Origin: Populus alba
Taxonomy: Eukaryota; Streptophyta; Magnoliopsida; Malpighiales; Salicaceae
NCBI RefSeq assembly: GCF_005239225.2
Contig: NC_133299.1
Location: 11,722,967-11,786,966 of the forward strand
Direction: 5' to 3'
DNA length: 64,000 nucleotides
The stretch's first letter is position 1. Every line of letters begins with the position of its first letter. The translations under genes and the position numbers were made by a program. Below the pieces are notes generated by a model. The model made no database searches and had not been told where the DNA came from. It worked only from the letters and a program-made list of their open reading frames with translations. Below are positions 49,356 through 61,435 of this stretch, piece after piece.

Positions 49356-49402
<47 letters not shown>

Positions 49403-50831
49403 ATAAAAGAAGAAGATGAAGAAATTAATGAGAACTTTGAGATGAAATATTAATGTAAGGATTAAACAATGATAAAAACAAATGTCAAGGTTAGAGGATC
49501 CACTAATGGTACTTCAAACAAGTATAATATAAACTCTTATTACTCAATTGGAAACCACACATAAAGGAGGTTCCAATCAGATTATAAATTGTTAACATGA
49601 TTTACATTAGTTATCTTATTTGAATAAAAGCTAATACTTGTAAATGTTGGCAGACATTCATGATTATAACTTATGTTAACAACAAATCAAGTTCCTTTCA
49701 TAGCTCAGGTGTCGGTTATACCATACAGTATGGGCTATGAAAGTGCCAAGTATTTGTTGTACCAAGTGTTATATAACATAAATCTAGATTAACCATTTAA
49801 CAAGCAAAGTATTAAAAGTGAACAAGATAACAAATATAAAACATGTTAGTATCCAACATTAAGGTCCATGTTAAGTTTATATTATACTTATTCTTACACC
49901 ATTAGTGTACCCTTTTCACCTTGACATAATTAACTTCGCTAAACATAATGAAAGAAAGAAACATAAATGAACAAGATAAGAACATAAATGAGATAGAAGT
50001 TAACTAAGTAAAGGAAAGGAAATGAAGTGCATAAACTTGATATTAATGAAAGCAAAATATAAGCATAAAAAAAAAAAAAAAAAAAAAGCAAGAGCATGAT
50101 CTTGATCTAGAAACCAAGATGCCTCAATACATGGTAAGTACCTCCTTTTATAGGCCAAAATTTGGAACTATTGATTTGTTGACTAATTGATGAGTGGGTG
50201 GCCACATCTTGACTTGGTAACAATCCTTATCTTCTTGTCTGAACAAGATGTCATTGCTAACATCAGAATTTGCCTAGAATCCTCAAGAATGTTCTAGGAA
50301 ATTGTCTCAGCTTTCCAACAAAAAAAAAAAAAGATGAGGTCATTTAGACTTCTAGAACTCAAGATATGGGCTGAACACTAAATAGTGTCTGGGCTGCAGG
50401 ACAGCTTCGGACTTCTTCGTTGTTCCTTCAATTTGGACTTTAAAACGACCTTTTTAAATCTTAGGCTCCCATGAAAGTTGTAGGCCTTTGTCTTACCTTT
50501 CCATCCATATAAAATGGACCTAAATCCGAGATCTAGAGCTCTAGATATGATCCAATTACCTAGCAATGTTCCAGTTTGGACTGCACCAGCATCTCTTTTC
50601 TAAGTTTGGCCATCTCTTTGTCCTTTCACTTTCAATACTTAAACTCATCATTCAATCTTTTTATTCATGTGATAGGCCTGCATTTAAGATGAACATTTAC
50701 CATAAATTAAGGTATCTTATAGTATCAAACTTGTTATTATAAAACAAGCTTTAGTTAAGGAGTTATTGATACTTCAAGTGCAAAATGATGATATAAAACC
50801 TTGATAAACATGCACTTTTAAATACTAATCA
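49003..50831 (-). mobile_element. Solo LTR of the LOG-carrying Gypsy family, inverted
   Basis: The reverse complement runs from TGATTAGTATTTAAAAGTGC to GGTCGTGTCA and matches both LTRs at 5239-7044 and 13036-14857 along its length (1829 bp). It is flanked by the exact duplication GTATT (48998-49002; 50832-50836), so this is a true insertion reduced to one LTR by recombination between its LTRs. The TATA box is at 50145-50152 on the minus strand. Microsatellites (CAA)n(TAA)n at 49119-49196 and (TAG)n at about 49336-49400 differ in length from the other copies. Confidence 0.95.
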
Positions 50832-52463
50832 GTATTATCGTACCCCTCCTCACAACGCATTATTCAATTGAATAATGCTTTGTTTTTTGTTTTTTTTCTT
50901 TAATTTTTTCAATCAATTTTTTTTTTTTTGGTAATTTGATCCTTTAGTATTATTTTTTTTATAGAGTTATTACACTCTCATGACATGATTGCAGGTTTGG
51001 TGATTTAACCCAATTGACTTGGGTTTTTTTTTAATTAATTGTTTTTCAATTTTATCCTTTAATATTAGGTTGATTGAGAATCAGACTTCATGGTTTAGGA
51101 ATAATGCTTAACAGGTTAACCCAAGTTGAATCGGGTTGTTTTCTGTGTCCTTTTTTAATTGATTTTTCCCTAGTTTCATCATTCAAAACTAAGTCAGTTG
51201 GGAATTGAGTTTCATAATTTATTTTAATTTACTTTCTATTGAGTTATTTTGATCTCATGATTAAGGTTGCGGGTTTTAGCATTTTCACTCTGGTTAAATA
51301 GAGTCATTTTTTTATTTTCTCTTTAAGAAGTTACCTCGATCTCATAACCTAGGTCACTGGTCCTTCAACATTGGATTTGTTTGTTTATTGGGTTGTCCTT
51401 GTCTCATGATCTAGGTCGTGAGTTTGACAGCTTAATCTAATTGACTTAGTTTTTTTTTTTTTAATTGGCTTTATGCCCTTCAATTTCATCATTTAATATC
51501 GTGTTTAATTGGAAATTAGACTTCATGATTTGTTTTGGTTTGCTTTATATTAGGTTATCCTAGTATCTTGAGGTAATAATGCTTGGCGGGTTAACCCATA
51601 TTGACTTGACTCTTTTTTGTGTTATTTTTTTAATTAAATTTTTTTTATAAATTTCATCATTTAACATAGGTTCCATCAAGGGTGATTAGAAATTAAGCTT
51701 CACAATTTATTTTAATTTGTTCTCAATGAGGTTATCTTAATCTCATAATCAAAGTTATAGATTTGACATGTTAACCCAGTTAAATCAAGTCATTTTTTTT
51801 ATTTTCTTTCTATAAGACTATCTTGATATGATGACTCGGGTCATGAGTTTAACGAATTAACTTAGGTTGTTTTTCATGTTTTTTTAATTGATTTCTTTTT
51901 CTAATCTCATCCTTCAATATTAGGTTGATTGAGAATTGAAATTTATAATTTATTTTTATTTGCATCCCATATGGTTATCTTGATCATATGATGTAAGTCG
52001 TATGTTTGATAGATTAAATCGGGATACTTTTTTAGGTTATTTTTAATTTGATTTTTTAAAAATTTTATTCAATATTAGGTTTATTGTTACTCAATTTTGG
52101 ACCCTCACATGTTGGAGACGGTGTATACCTCTTTTGAATAGAGTGTAAGAGTTTAGCTCATATTTGCCAGAAAATTGACAAAAGCATATAAAGAAATATT
52201 TTTTTCGAAAGCCTTGTTCAGGCTGTTTTTTGCTTTTTTTATCATTCCCCTTAGCTACCAAAATCATCAGGTTTTCTTAGGTTGATCAGGAGTCTTCATA
52301 ATGCTAAATTCGTTCCTTTTTATCTGGTCTTTAAGGTTGAATAAATCCCTCAGAATTTGCACCCAAAAAAATGATTCTACTGTTGTCATAATTTTTTTTT
52401 CCAACTTAGGCTCTGGTTCTGACTCAGTTTTGTATGATATCTGACCATCCTAAGTATATTCTG

Positions 52464-53205
52464 TCACTTGATTTCAATATCAGAAGCTCAAGATATTCCT
52501 GTTTGAATATCTAACGTAAAGGAAGAGAATTCTACCGCGAGAAGGATATTGACCCGAGTCTGCACTAAAAAAACTCTATTTTTGGCCTAGTTTTTGTGAT
52601 TTTTGTTCTTAGTTCATACTCTCAGTCATATCAGGATTCTCGGCATTCGTCAGTTTTTGAGTTAGACCCGGAAATCCCTTTTGACCAACTAGATTACTGC
52701 CAGTTTCTGTTCTGTAAAAAGATTTTATCTCACTTCGACTCCTTCATCGAAGTTGTAGTCCTAGACGCATAGATGAATTTGAGCTTTTGAATCACTTGAT
52801 TTTGATATAAAAGGCTCAAGATGTTTCCATTTGAAAATCTAACGTGAAGGCATAAAATTTTGCCGCAAGAAGGATATTGACCCGAGTCTGCACTAAAAAA
52901 ACCCTATTTTTGGCCTAGTTTTTGTGATTTTTGTTCTTAGTTCATACTCTCAGTCATATCAGGATTCTCGGCATTCGTCAGCTTTTGAGTTAGACCTGGA
53001 GATCCCTTTTGACCAACCAAATTACTGCTAGATTCTATTATGTAAAAAGATTTTATCTCACTTCGACTCCTTCATCAAAGTTGTAGTCCAAGATGTGTAG
53101 ATGAATTATGGCTTTTGAATCACTTGATTTCGATATCATAAGCTTAAGATATTCCCATTTTAATATCTAACGTGAAGGCAGAAAATTCTGTCGCGGGAAG
53201 GATAT
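52464..53205. repeat. 328-bp tandem repeat, 2.3 copies
   Basis: Copies start at 52464, 52792 and 53120, an exact 328-base step, each opening TCACTTGATTTYRATAT. The first two are nearly identical in the middle (GGATATTGACCCGAGTCTGC; CAGTCATATCAGGATTCTCG). The third is cut after about 85 bases. They lie within the LTR-like block. Confidence 0.9.
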
Positions 53206-54101
53206 AGCCCAAGTTCGCAGGGCTGATTCGAAGGATTTTTTTGGACTAAGGACTGAATTGAAAAGTGTTAAAATAAGGGATTGAATTGAAGAAGGATATT
53301 GAAAGCTGGAGAGGGGGGATGGATCATCATAAATGACAGGATTTTTTCCACACCAATAAGGAAAATGAGACTTTGCAGCTACACCCTCCATCTAATTTCT
53401 TCCTTTTTTTTCGTTACAAATTCCTGTTGTTTTTCCTTTATCATCATGCCTGATTTTGGGAGCTGCAACCATGTTTTTTCTGGCCTCATTTCAAACGGAG
53501 CAGTTAGCCCTATGGAAGGAAAGAAAAGAGCCACATCCTCCTTTAAAACTGGAAAGAAATCAGACGTAAAGCACCAACACAAAGTCAGAATATTGCAGTT
53601 TCCTTTTGCGTTTTTTTTTCTACAAATTAGTAGGGATTTGCGTCCTAGGATTAATGCATTGAATCCTTCCTAAATAAAAAAATATTTAGATTATATATAA
53701 GCCCCTCTAATGACCTAATGGGGGCAACAAAAAGAGAGCAAAAAATAAGAAAAAAGAGGAGAGAATAGAGAACGGAAGAGAGACAGCAAAAGAAAAACAA
53801 GAAAGACGCCTTTGCTCCATTTGTTTTCTGCAAATAAAAACTGCAGAAACGGGAAAAGAAAATTAGGAATCAGTAGAGAAAGTTACGGAGGCGTAGAGTA
53901 AAGAAGGAGGCAATAAGCAGACCCAAACATAGAAACATAAAAAGAAGGACAAACGCAGACCGAGCAACCATCACTGTTCCAACGCCAATGTAGTTTCTTT
54001 GTCGCCAGGTTGGTTTTCTATTCACCTGTTGCATGCTTTCTTTCGCCTTGTATTTACACTGTTTAGCGTGGTCTAATTCTTTGTAATGTATTTGTCTGTA
54101 T

Positions 54102-54205
54102 TGTTCAAGTGAATTAATTCACTTGAACAGTAGCTCTCCATTCACAAAAAAGGGCTGCACCCCTTTTGTGTCCAACCGGGTCACTTGTTTGGGCAAGTGA
54201 CCCGG
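54102..54205. repeat. Cluster of three consecutive inverted repeats
   Basis: 54102-54129 is a perfect 28-base palindrome with half-site TGTTCAAGTGAATT. 54143-54170 is an imperfect hairpin (CACAAAA.AGGG against CCCCTTTTGTG). 54176-54205 is a perfect 12-bp stem CCGGGTCACTTG/CAAGTGACCCGG with loop TTTGGG. All three sit within 104 bases inside the LTR-like block. Structure is seen directly; function is unknown. Confidence 0.85.
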
Positions 54206-54357
54206 CAGACCTTCCTTTTTTTTGTTCTTCAAAAAATAAAAGAAAGAGAAAGTGATTTATGATTGTTTTGGTATATTTATTTTTAAGGTCTGAATTTTTT
54301 TTTATTGTAAAAATATTAGTCTTGTATTTAGAATACTTTTTGTTTTTTACGCAATGT

Positions 54358-54360
<3 letters not shown>

Positions 54361-54412
<52 letters not shown>
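54361..54412. repeat. (AT)26 microsatellite
   Basis: An uninterrupted AT dinucleotide run of 52 bases. Confidence 0.98.
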
Positions 54413-54414
<2 letters not shown>

Positions 54415-57400
54415 AATTTGTTTTCTTGTGTGTTGCATACGGCCAATACCCTAACATGTTTTGAATGTTTTTTTTATATACAAAAAATATTGGAAGTTTT
54501 GAAAATGTATTTTTCGCATGGATTTCTTAAACACAAAAAAAAAAAAATTGTTTTCTTGTATTTTTGGATTTTACAACATATTTGTAAAACTCCAAAGGAT
54601 ATTGGCCAATATTCAAAAAAATATAAAAATCTTATTTTGGGGGGAGGAATTCATCTATTATTCACCGCTAATGTTTGGATAAAGAAATCCTTAAAGGACG
54701 AGTATCCAAAATATTATTAGGAATAATAAATCCGCACACATCCTTGAAAGAAGCCTTGATTATAATCAAGGACATTTCAAAAAAAAAAATTACTCCACAG
54801 TTTACGAGTAGTGATTGTATAAAACACTAAAAAAAATAGGTTTTTTTTAGCATCCTAGATTTCTAAGTTTTTGTCTCTCCTCCTTGCGATTTACAAGTCG
54901 CGGACTCTTGAAATACTAAGGGAAAAATGAGCTTTCGAAGCACATGGAATCTCCTTGGATTTCTATCCTAATAATTTTAGTTTGAATCAAACTTAAGAAA
55001 ACTGATGGGATTAGAAAACACTAACAACAGAATAAGTATAAAGCAAACCAAACACCAAGCAGCTTACCTTAGGTAGGGCGTACTAGGGGTGCTAATACCT
55101 TCCTTTTATGCAACCAGACCCTTGCCTTAGAATCTCTGAAAGACTAGTTAGGGTTCCTAGTGATCAAAATACTAGGTAGCGACTCCTTTACACAAATAAA
55201 AAAAAAAACCTGAAATCAATCGAAAGTCACCATGAAGTCGCGCTCCCCTGCGAGGGTGGAACAAGGTTGATTGAGAATTAAGCTTTATAATTTATTTTGA
55301 TTTGCTTTCTATAGGGTTATCATAGTCTCATAACTCAGGTTGTAAATTTGACATGTTAACTCAAGTTACTCTGAAATATTTTTATCTTAATATTAAAAAA
55401 AGATATCATCTCGATTTTTTTAGTTAAACAATGTTTTTACAGGTTGTATATGTTGCTTTTAGATCCGCAAAGTTAACTGGGTTAACTATCACACGATTTA
55501 TATATTTTGTTTTTGCTAGAACAAAATATTAAAAACATTTGAATATTTTTTTTGTGCAAGAAAATTTTGACTTAACCTGCATCGTAACATGGATAAATGA
55601 TTTTTTATCTAATGTTTTTCCATCTCTGTATTAGATTGAAATATTGTTTAATTTATGGTTAAAATCTATTTTTTTATTAAGCAAAAACACATTACCAATG
55701 CCTAGAAAAAAATTTACTTAAAAAGTTTTTTATTATGACTCGTGGCATAATACTGGTCAAAGAACAAGTTAACTATAAACTACAAGAGGAGAGGGTTTTA
55801 TTATACCTCTCCTTACAAAGCACTATTCATTTGAAAAGTATTTTGTTTTTTGTTTTTATTTTTTTTCAATCAATTTTTTTTTTTTAATTTCATCCTTTAA
55901 TTTTAGATTTATTTTTTATTGAGTTATCACACTCTCATAACATGAATCGTAGTTTGGCTGGCTAACCCGATTTGAATGTTTAACATAATTAACTCAATGT
56001 TTTTTTTCTTTTTCTTAATTAATTTGTTTTTTAGTTTTATCATTTAATATTGGGTTGATTAAGAATTAGGCTTCATGATTTACTTTATTTACTCTTTATA
56101 ATGGTATTTCGACATCATAGCCCATAAATAGTGCTTGATGGGTTAACTCGAGTTAACTTGGGTTGTTTTTGTTATTTTTTTAATTAATATTTTATATTTT
56201 TATCAGTCAACACTAGGTCGGTTGTGAATTAACTAAAAGAGGAGGGGGTTTTACCGTACCCCTCCTCACAAAGCACTATTCAATTGAATAATGCTTTGTT
56301 TTTTTGTTTTTTTTTTTTCTTGATTGTTTCAATCAATTTTGTTTTTGTAATTTCATCATTTAATATTATAGTTTTTTTTTATTGAGTTATCACACTCTTA
56401 TGACATGGATTGCAAGTTTGACGGGTTAACCTAGTTTGACTAGTTAACTCGATTGACTCATGTTTTGTTTTTCAATTTTATCCTTTAATATTGAGTTAAT
56501 TTGAGAATCAGACTTCATCATTTGATTTCTTTACTTTCTATTATGTTATTTCAGCCTCATGGCTTAAGAATAGTGCTTAACAGGTTTACCTGAGTTGACT
56601 CAGGTTGTTTTTTGTGTCATTTTTAATTGATTTTTCTCCTAGTTTCATCATTCAATACTAGGTCGGTTGAGAATTGAGTTTCATAATTTAATTTGATTTG
56701 CTTTCTATGTGGGATATCTTGGTCTCATGATCAAGGTCGCGAGTTTTAGCAATTTCACTCTAGTTAAATTATGTTGTTTTTTTTTGTCTTTTTACGAGGT
56801 TATCCCAGTCTCTTGACCTAGATCACGGGTACTTCAACATCAGATTTGTTTTTTATTGGGTTGTCCTCATCTCATAACCCGAGTCATGAGTTTGATAGGT
56901 TATACCAATTGACTTAGTTTTTTTCTTTTTTTTATTTCATTTTTGTCCTCCAATTTCATCATTTAATATCGTATTTAATTGTGAATTAGGCTTCATGGTT
57001 TGTTTTGGTTTGCTTTTTATAAGGTTATCCTAGCATCATGAGGGAATGGTGTTTAACGGATTAACCCATGTTGACTTAACTTATTTTTTGTGTTATTTTT
57101 TAATTAAATTTTTTATAAATTTTATTATTCAATATTGGTTCTGTCAGGGGCGATTGAAAGTTGAGCTTCATGATTTGTTTTGATTTGTTTTGTATGGGGT
57201 TATCTCAGTCTCATGATCAAAGTTATAAATATGGCATGGTAACCCAATTAAATCAAATTATTTTTTTTTCTTTCTATAAGATTATCTTGATATGATGATT
57301 TAGGTCATGAGTTTGACAAATGAACTCATGTCATTTTTCATGTTTCTTTAATTGATTTTTTTTTCTAATCTTATTATTCAATATTGGGGTAATTATGGAT

Positions 57401-57900
57401 TAAAATTCATATTTTATTTTTATTTGTTTCTCATAATGTTATCTTGGTCTTATGACATGGGTTACGAGTTTGATAGGTTAACTCGGGATGCTTTTTAGGT
57501 CAATTTTAAATGGTTTTTTTTTAAAAAAAAGATTTATCAAACATTAGGTTGATTAAGAATTAGGTTTTATAATTTATTTTGATTTATTTTTTCTATAAGG
57601 TTATCATAGCCTTTTAACTAAGTATGCGGATTTGACATATTAACCTGAATTAACTCAAATCACTTCAATATATTTTTATCTTAACATTAAAAAAATATCA
57701 TCTCGAATTATTTTTATCAAACAATGTTTTTACGGTTTATATAAATTGATTTTAGATCCACAAAGTTAATTGGGTTAACTCTCACACAATTAAAAAAAAA
57801 AAATTTACTGAAAAAATGTTAATAATATTTAAATATATTTTTTTTTTTGGGTTAAAGAAAAATTTAATTTTACCCATGTGATAGCGTGGATAAATTATTT

Positions 57901-58860
57901 AGTCTTTTACTATAACAGTACTTTTAAAAGTAAACGAAACAAGAAGAAACAGGGAAAAGACATATCTTATCCATTTTCTCTTAGGCTAAGCGTCGTAGGA
58001 AGCCGAAGCTCAAAAGCGACTGTGCCTACGTTTCTTTTCTTCGTAGTGTTTGCTTTTGCTTTATAGTATTTTCTCTTGTCATTTGTTATTTTGTTTTTAA
58101 GTTTTTTTATTTAAAAATATATTAAAATAATATTTTTTATTCTTAAAATTTTATTTTTAATATAATATATTAAAAAAATACTAAAAAAAAATTAAATTTT
58201 TTTTTAAATATGGTTGATGATCACGATGCTTATCAATCAGGTTTATTCGCCATTACTGTGATGGCTGGCTTGAACCAATAATCTGGTTGGCTGGTACAAA
58301 GAGATAATATACATAATTTTAAAATCTGATTCAGCCCAGCACGATTTAAAAAAATTATATATTTTTAAATAAAAAAATACTTTAAAAAACTATTAGAACT
58401 TTTAAAACAAAAAAACAAAAAACTTTGACTCCTGGTTCAGTATGGCCAGATACAATGGTTGCCTCAACAGTAAATAGTAGTGCGCACTTTCTGCCACTTT
58501 GTATAGTCACCGAATCAAAAAAAGAAATTTCTTTTACTTTAGAGTGTCTGTCCTTTTAAGCCCCACAAAATAATTTTCAGAAACTCATTCCCTGCTCGAA
58601 GGCCGAAGTAAAAATTCCAAAAAAATAATAAACCCAAGGCATTTCTCATCTTACAAGATGCTTTTTGTTAAGTGATTAATTTAAAGAGCTTTCTGAAACA
58701 ATTTCTACGATGTTTCTGAACAATCATGCCGTGTGTTTTGAAGAATTTTTATATTTTTCAGAGCATAAATATTACATTTATACTGTCTGTTGACCATAGA
58801 AATATTATCTGCAAAGACACGATTGCAAATTAAAGGCGTGATAGATGGGCAAAGAAATGA
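57901..58860. other. AT-rich intergenic DNA downstream of the esterase gene
   Basis: It holds a partial copy of the AT-rich dispersed repeat (58085-58200). No gene is seen. Confidence 0.5.
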
Positions 58861-59120
58861 AATATTATTCATGGGATCTTCTTCCCCTAACGTTTTCGAA
58901 TTTCTGATGGTTCCATTGCTGCCTTCTGAATCGAATGGGGAGATCCCAAAATATTATTCATGGCCTGGGATCTTCTTCCCCGAACTTTTTCGAATTTCTG
59001 ATGAATCGAATGGGGAGATCCCTAAATATTATTCATGGCATGGGATCTTCTTCCCCGAACATGTTTGAATTTGTGATGGTTCCATTGCTTCCTTCTGGAT
59101 CGAATGGGGAGATCCCTACA
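58861..59120. repeat. Three tandem units overlapping the 3' end of the esterase gene
   Basis: Units of about 75-95 bases at roughly 58861-58949, 58950-59024 and 59025-59120 each contain ATATTATTCATGG, GGGATCTTCTTCCCC and TCGAATGGGGAGATCCC. The middle unit lacks the GGTTCCATTGCT segment. The third unit encodes the last residues and stop of the gene, so the duplication changed or extended its 3' end. Confidence 0.85.
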
Positions 59121-60707
59121 AATTCAGATGGCATTAACTTCCAATAAAGACTTGGTTCCCATTCTGCCTCTTCGAGGGCCCTCATTATCTCTTTCGCCAC
59201 TATTTTGCTCCCCTCTGATGCAAGATGAAACCCATCACTGCCCAGACACCAATCCAAAAGCTATATCAGCAGTATATATATATATATAGAAAGATTATCA
59301 GTTTTGATACTATTTCAACTCAAATCTACGTATTTTCAAATCGCAAAACTAATCGAACTTACGTAAAGCAAGTAGTCATCCAATCATTTTTTTGCTGCAT
59401 TATGGTCCAGAGATCAATGGCCTTCACTTCAAGTTCCTGGCACAGCTTTAAAGTAGCCTCGGAATATATCCGGGCACCCTCGTTTGATCGAGTGGCACGT
59501 TCACTGGTTTCATAAATAAGATGCACCAGTATTAGAATTGAACTCTTCTATATATGGAAGAAAAGGAGGAGTAAAAATCAAAATCTTCATTGGAAAATTA
59601 ACCCGTAGAGCTGGATGATCATCTCGTCATTGGCAGGAGGAACACCTAGAAAGATGACTCGAGTCTTCTCAGAAAGGCTCTGGCAATCAAATACGAAGCA
59701 TATTAAACTAACAGCAGATGGTTTTCATTTTCTAGTAATTAAGAAAGTTATTGCATAGTCTCAGCCATCAGTCATGCATAAGTTGCAGGTGTTCCTGTCA
59801 TATGCAAGCATCCTGCTTATTCTGATTTAAACAGCAGCCCAGATTGAAGGATTACCTTGAGATGTGTAGCAATCTTCTTCATGTTCTCTATGAACTCAGG
59901 AAGGGGTACATGAGGACTAAGCTCATCGGGGATAGGCTTCAATGAATCATTACCTCCAAAGTAGGTTATAACCAGTGAAGGTTGTACTGCGGCTTCCTAC
60001 GTTAAGAACAACAGAAGAACATCAGTGTCCTAGTAGAACTAACAGGAGGAAATTTCTCTTACGATCTGGATAAGAAGAGTAAATGCAAAGCATGGAAAAA
60101 TCCACGAGAGAGTGTTAGATGCCAGAAATTAACGAGGCTTTCACAATATATATATATACTCACCTAGATTACTTTAAATACGTACTTTACAAGACAAAAG
60201 ATTGTAAGGTACCTTGGGGAAAATTTGATCAAGAACTTGCAAAGCATTCCTTGAATTCCAACCTCCATATCCCCGCATCACTATGTCTGCCTGTGCCAAT
60301 TGCATAATAATAATAATAATAAGAGATCCAACATCTTATAAGATCTGAAATGTATGATTAATGGAGTTTGGGCACCAGATCATGTCCAGAGTCTAGATAC
60401 CTGCAGGTGTACTGCTCTAGACTAGGGACTACATTTTTACTTTGACAACAGATCATTACCAAGTAAATGTCAAAACAAAAAATCAAAATGATATCATGAA
60501 AATGTCCGTGAAGACTGTTTGCTGACAGAAAAGGAAACAAGAATCATCAACGAAGGGCAACTGAAAGAAGGATAGATAGATATATGGAAGAAATACCTTG
60601 CGAGCGTATGTATCAGCAAGAATGGCACCCCATCCTCCATCGCCAAAACTTTTCTGAACAATAGAGGATCCAAACAGCACAAACTGTGGTCTCCTTGGTC
60701 CAACCAT
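59033..60707 (-). CDS. CPRD49: GDSL esterase/lipase, CPRD49 type, six exons
   Basis: A SGNH-family hydrolase without signal peptide, closest to Arabidopsis CPRD49 (At3g11210); substrate not known from sequence. Exons: 60597-60707, 60213-60290, 59856-59996, 59603-59679, 59363-59503, 59033-59237. All have GT/AG borders and consistent phases, giving about 250 residues. Start MVGPRRPQFVLFGSSIVQKS is chosen because it matches family N-termini. Block I is VLFGSSIVQ with the nucleophilic Ser in a GSS rather than GDS context, as in this subgroup. The oxyanion Gly block is RGYGGWNSR (exon 2), block III is YFGGNDS (exon 3), and the catalytic Asp-His pair is in DGFHLASEG (exon 6). The C-terminus GSNGTITNSNMFGEEDPMP lies in a tandem repeat and differs from the usual ending. 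It lies head to head with the next gene, about 0.73 kb apart. Confidence 0.93.
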
Positions 60708-61435
60708 CTGTCTCTCTACCTGCAACTCACTGCTGCTTCTTTCTGCAAACAAAGAACACACAAGGCAACCATCAATGTATGGCTAACTTGCCCATTTTGT
60801 AGGTGTACATTATTTCAGCTAGTTATACAGTCTATACCGTGTAGCAAGACTCATTTTGAAGTAAAAAATTCAATCAAGCTGGACAAAAACACTTTTAAAG
60901 GATTTAAATGATGGAATATTTTATATATATATATATATATCAAAACTTCAACGTAACGAATTAACTCGGCCCAACTGTATCTGTGTGCAATTCACATGGT
61001 TAAATTAATTAAAAGAAACCTAAAAATGATCGATGGGAGTCCCGGCATTTATTTTAGAAATAATTTGTTTTTTTATTTTAATAATATTTAATTTGATTAA
61101 TTACTTCTATAAACAAAATATACTTTTAAAAAAGCAATTCTCAACATCAGAAAAAGCACTTGCGGACATTACAAGGAATAATTAAGGAATCAATATATTT
61201 TTTTTAAGAAAAAAAAAACCCAAGAGAGTGATGAGCAGAAGCACACACACGAGGGTATAGAAAATGCCAACTTACTTTTGTCTCAATATTTTTATTCATA
61301 TCTACTTTTGACTTTTCCATTCGAATGAAGGAAACAAACTCTCCCTAATTAACTCTTAAATAATCCCAACTACACACACTTCCAACAAGAGGGAGATTAG
61401 CCAGAGAGCTAGAGATTTCAAGAAAAAAAACAGAG
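60708..61435. promoter_or_regulatory. Shared 5' region of two divergent esterase genes
   Basis: 728 bases separate the two start codons. The region contains an (AT)n tract near 60922-60940 and long AT-rich DNA. It must hold both promoters, but I cannot point to a convincing TATA box for either. Confidence 0.5.

Larger units (their letters stand above)
52082..55263. mobile_element. LTR-like block (possible Tat/Ogre-type solo LTR) inserted in the repeat array
   Basis: This block is absent from the matching position of unit B (about 57545) and flanked by AGGTT on both sides (52077-52081; 55264-55268). Its ends are TATTGTTACTC and GGTGGAACA. The right part (TAGGGCGTACTAGGGGTGC, CTAGGTAGCGACTCC) is typical of the LTR 3' region of Tat/Ogre-like Gypsy elements. 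It encodes no protein I can recognise. If the first three bases belong to the target, the ends become TG...CA but the duplication is then an imperfect AGGTTTAT/AGGTTGAT. Classification is tentative. Confidence 0.55.
48370..57900. repeat. Tandem duplication of a ~2.3 kb sub-repeat array, interrupted by two insertions
   Basis: Unit A (48370-55614) and unit B (55615-57900) follow each other head to tail. Both start with CATCTCTGTATTAGAT (48375; 55622) and share the GAGG...TTTTATTGTACC block and the closing TTTTTACRGGTT/TAGATCCRCAAAGTTAA segment (55430-55480; 57725-57765). After removing the solo LTR and the LTR-like block, unit A is about 2.2 kb. Inside, both are built of diverged 130-170 base monomers carrying GGTTATCTTGGTCTCATGA, GGGTTAACCCRRGTTGACT and TTGRGAATTGRGCTTCATAA. 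A ~450 base higher-order step (48540 to 48992; 55786 to 56239) is also visible. No protein is encoded. Non-autonomous element or satellite origin is undecided. Confidence 0.8.

Noticed and set aside
54114..54720. Open frames with repeated Ile-Tyr over the AT run
   Set aside because: They are simply translations of the (AT)26 microsatellite.
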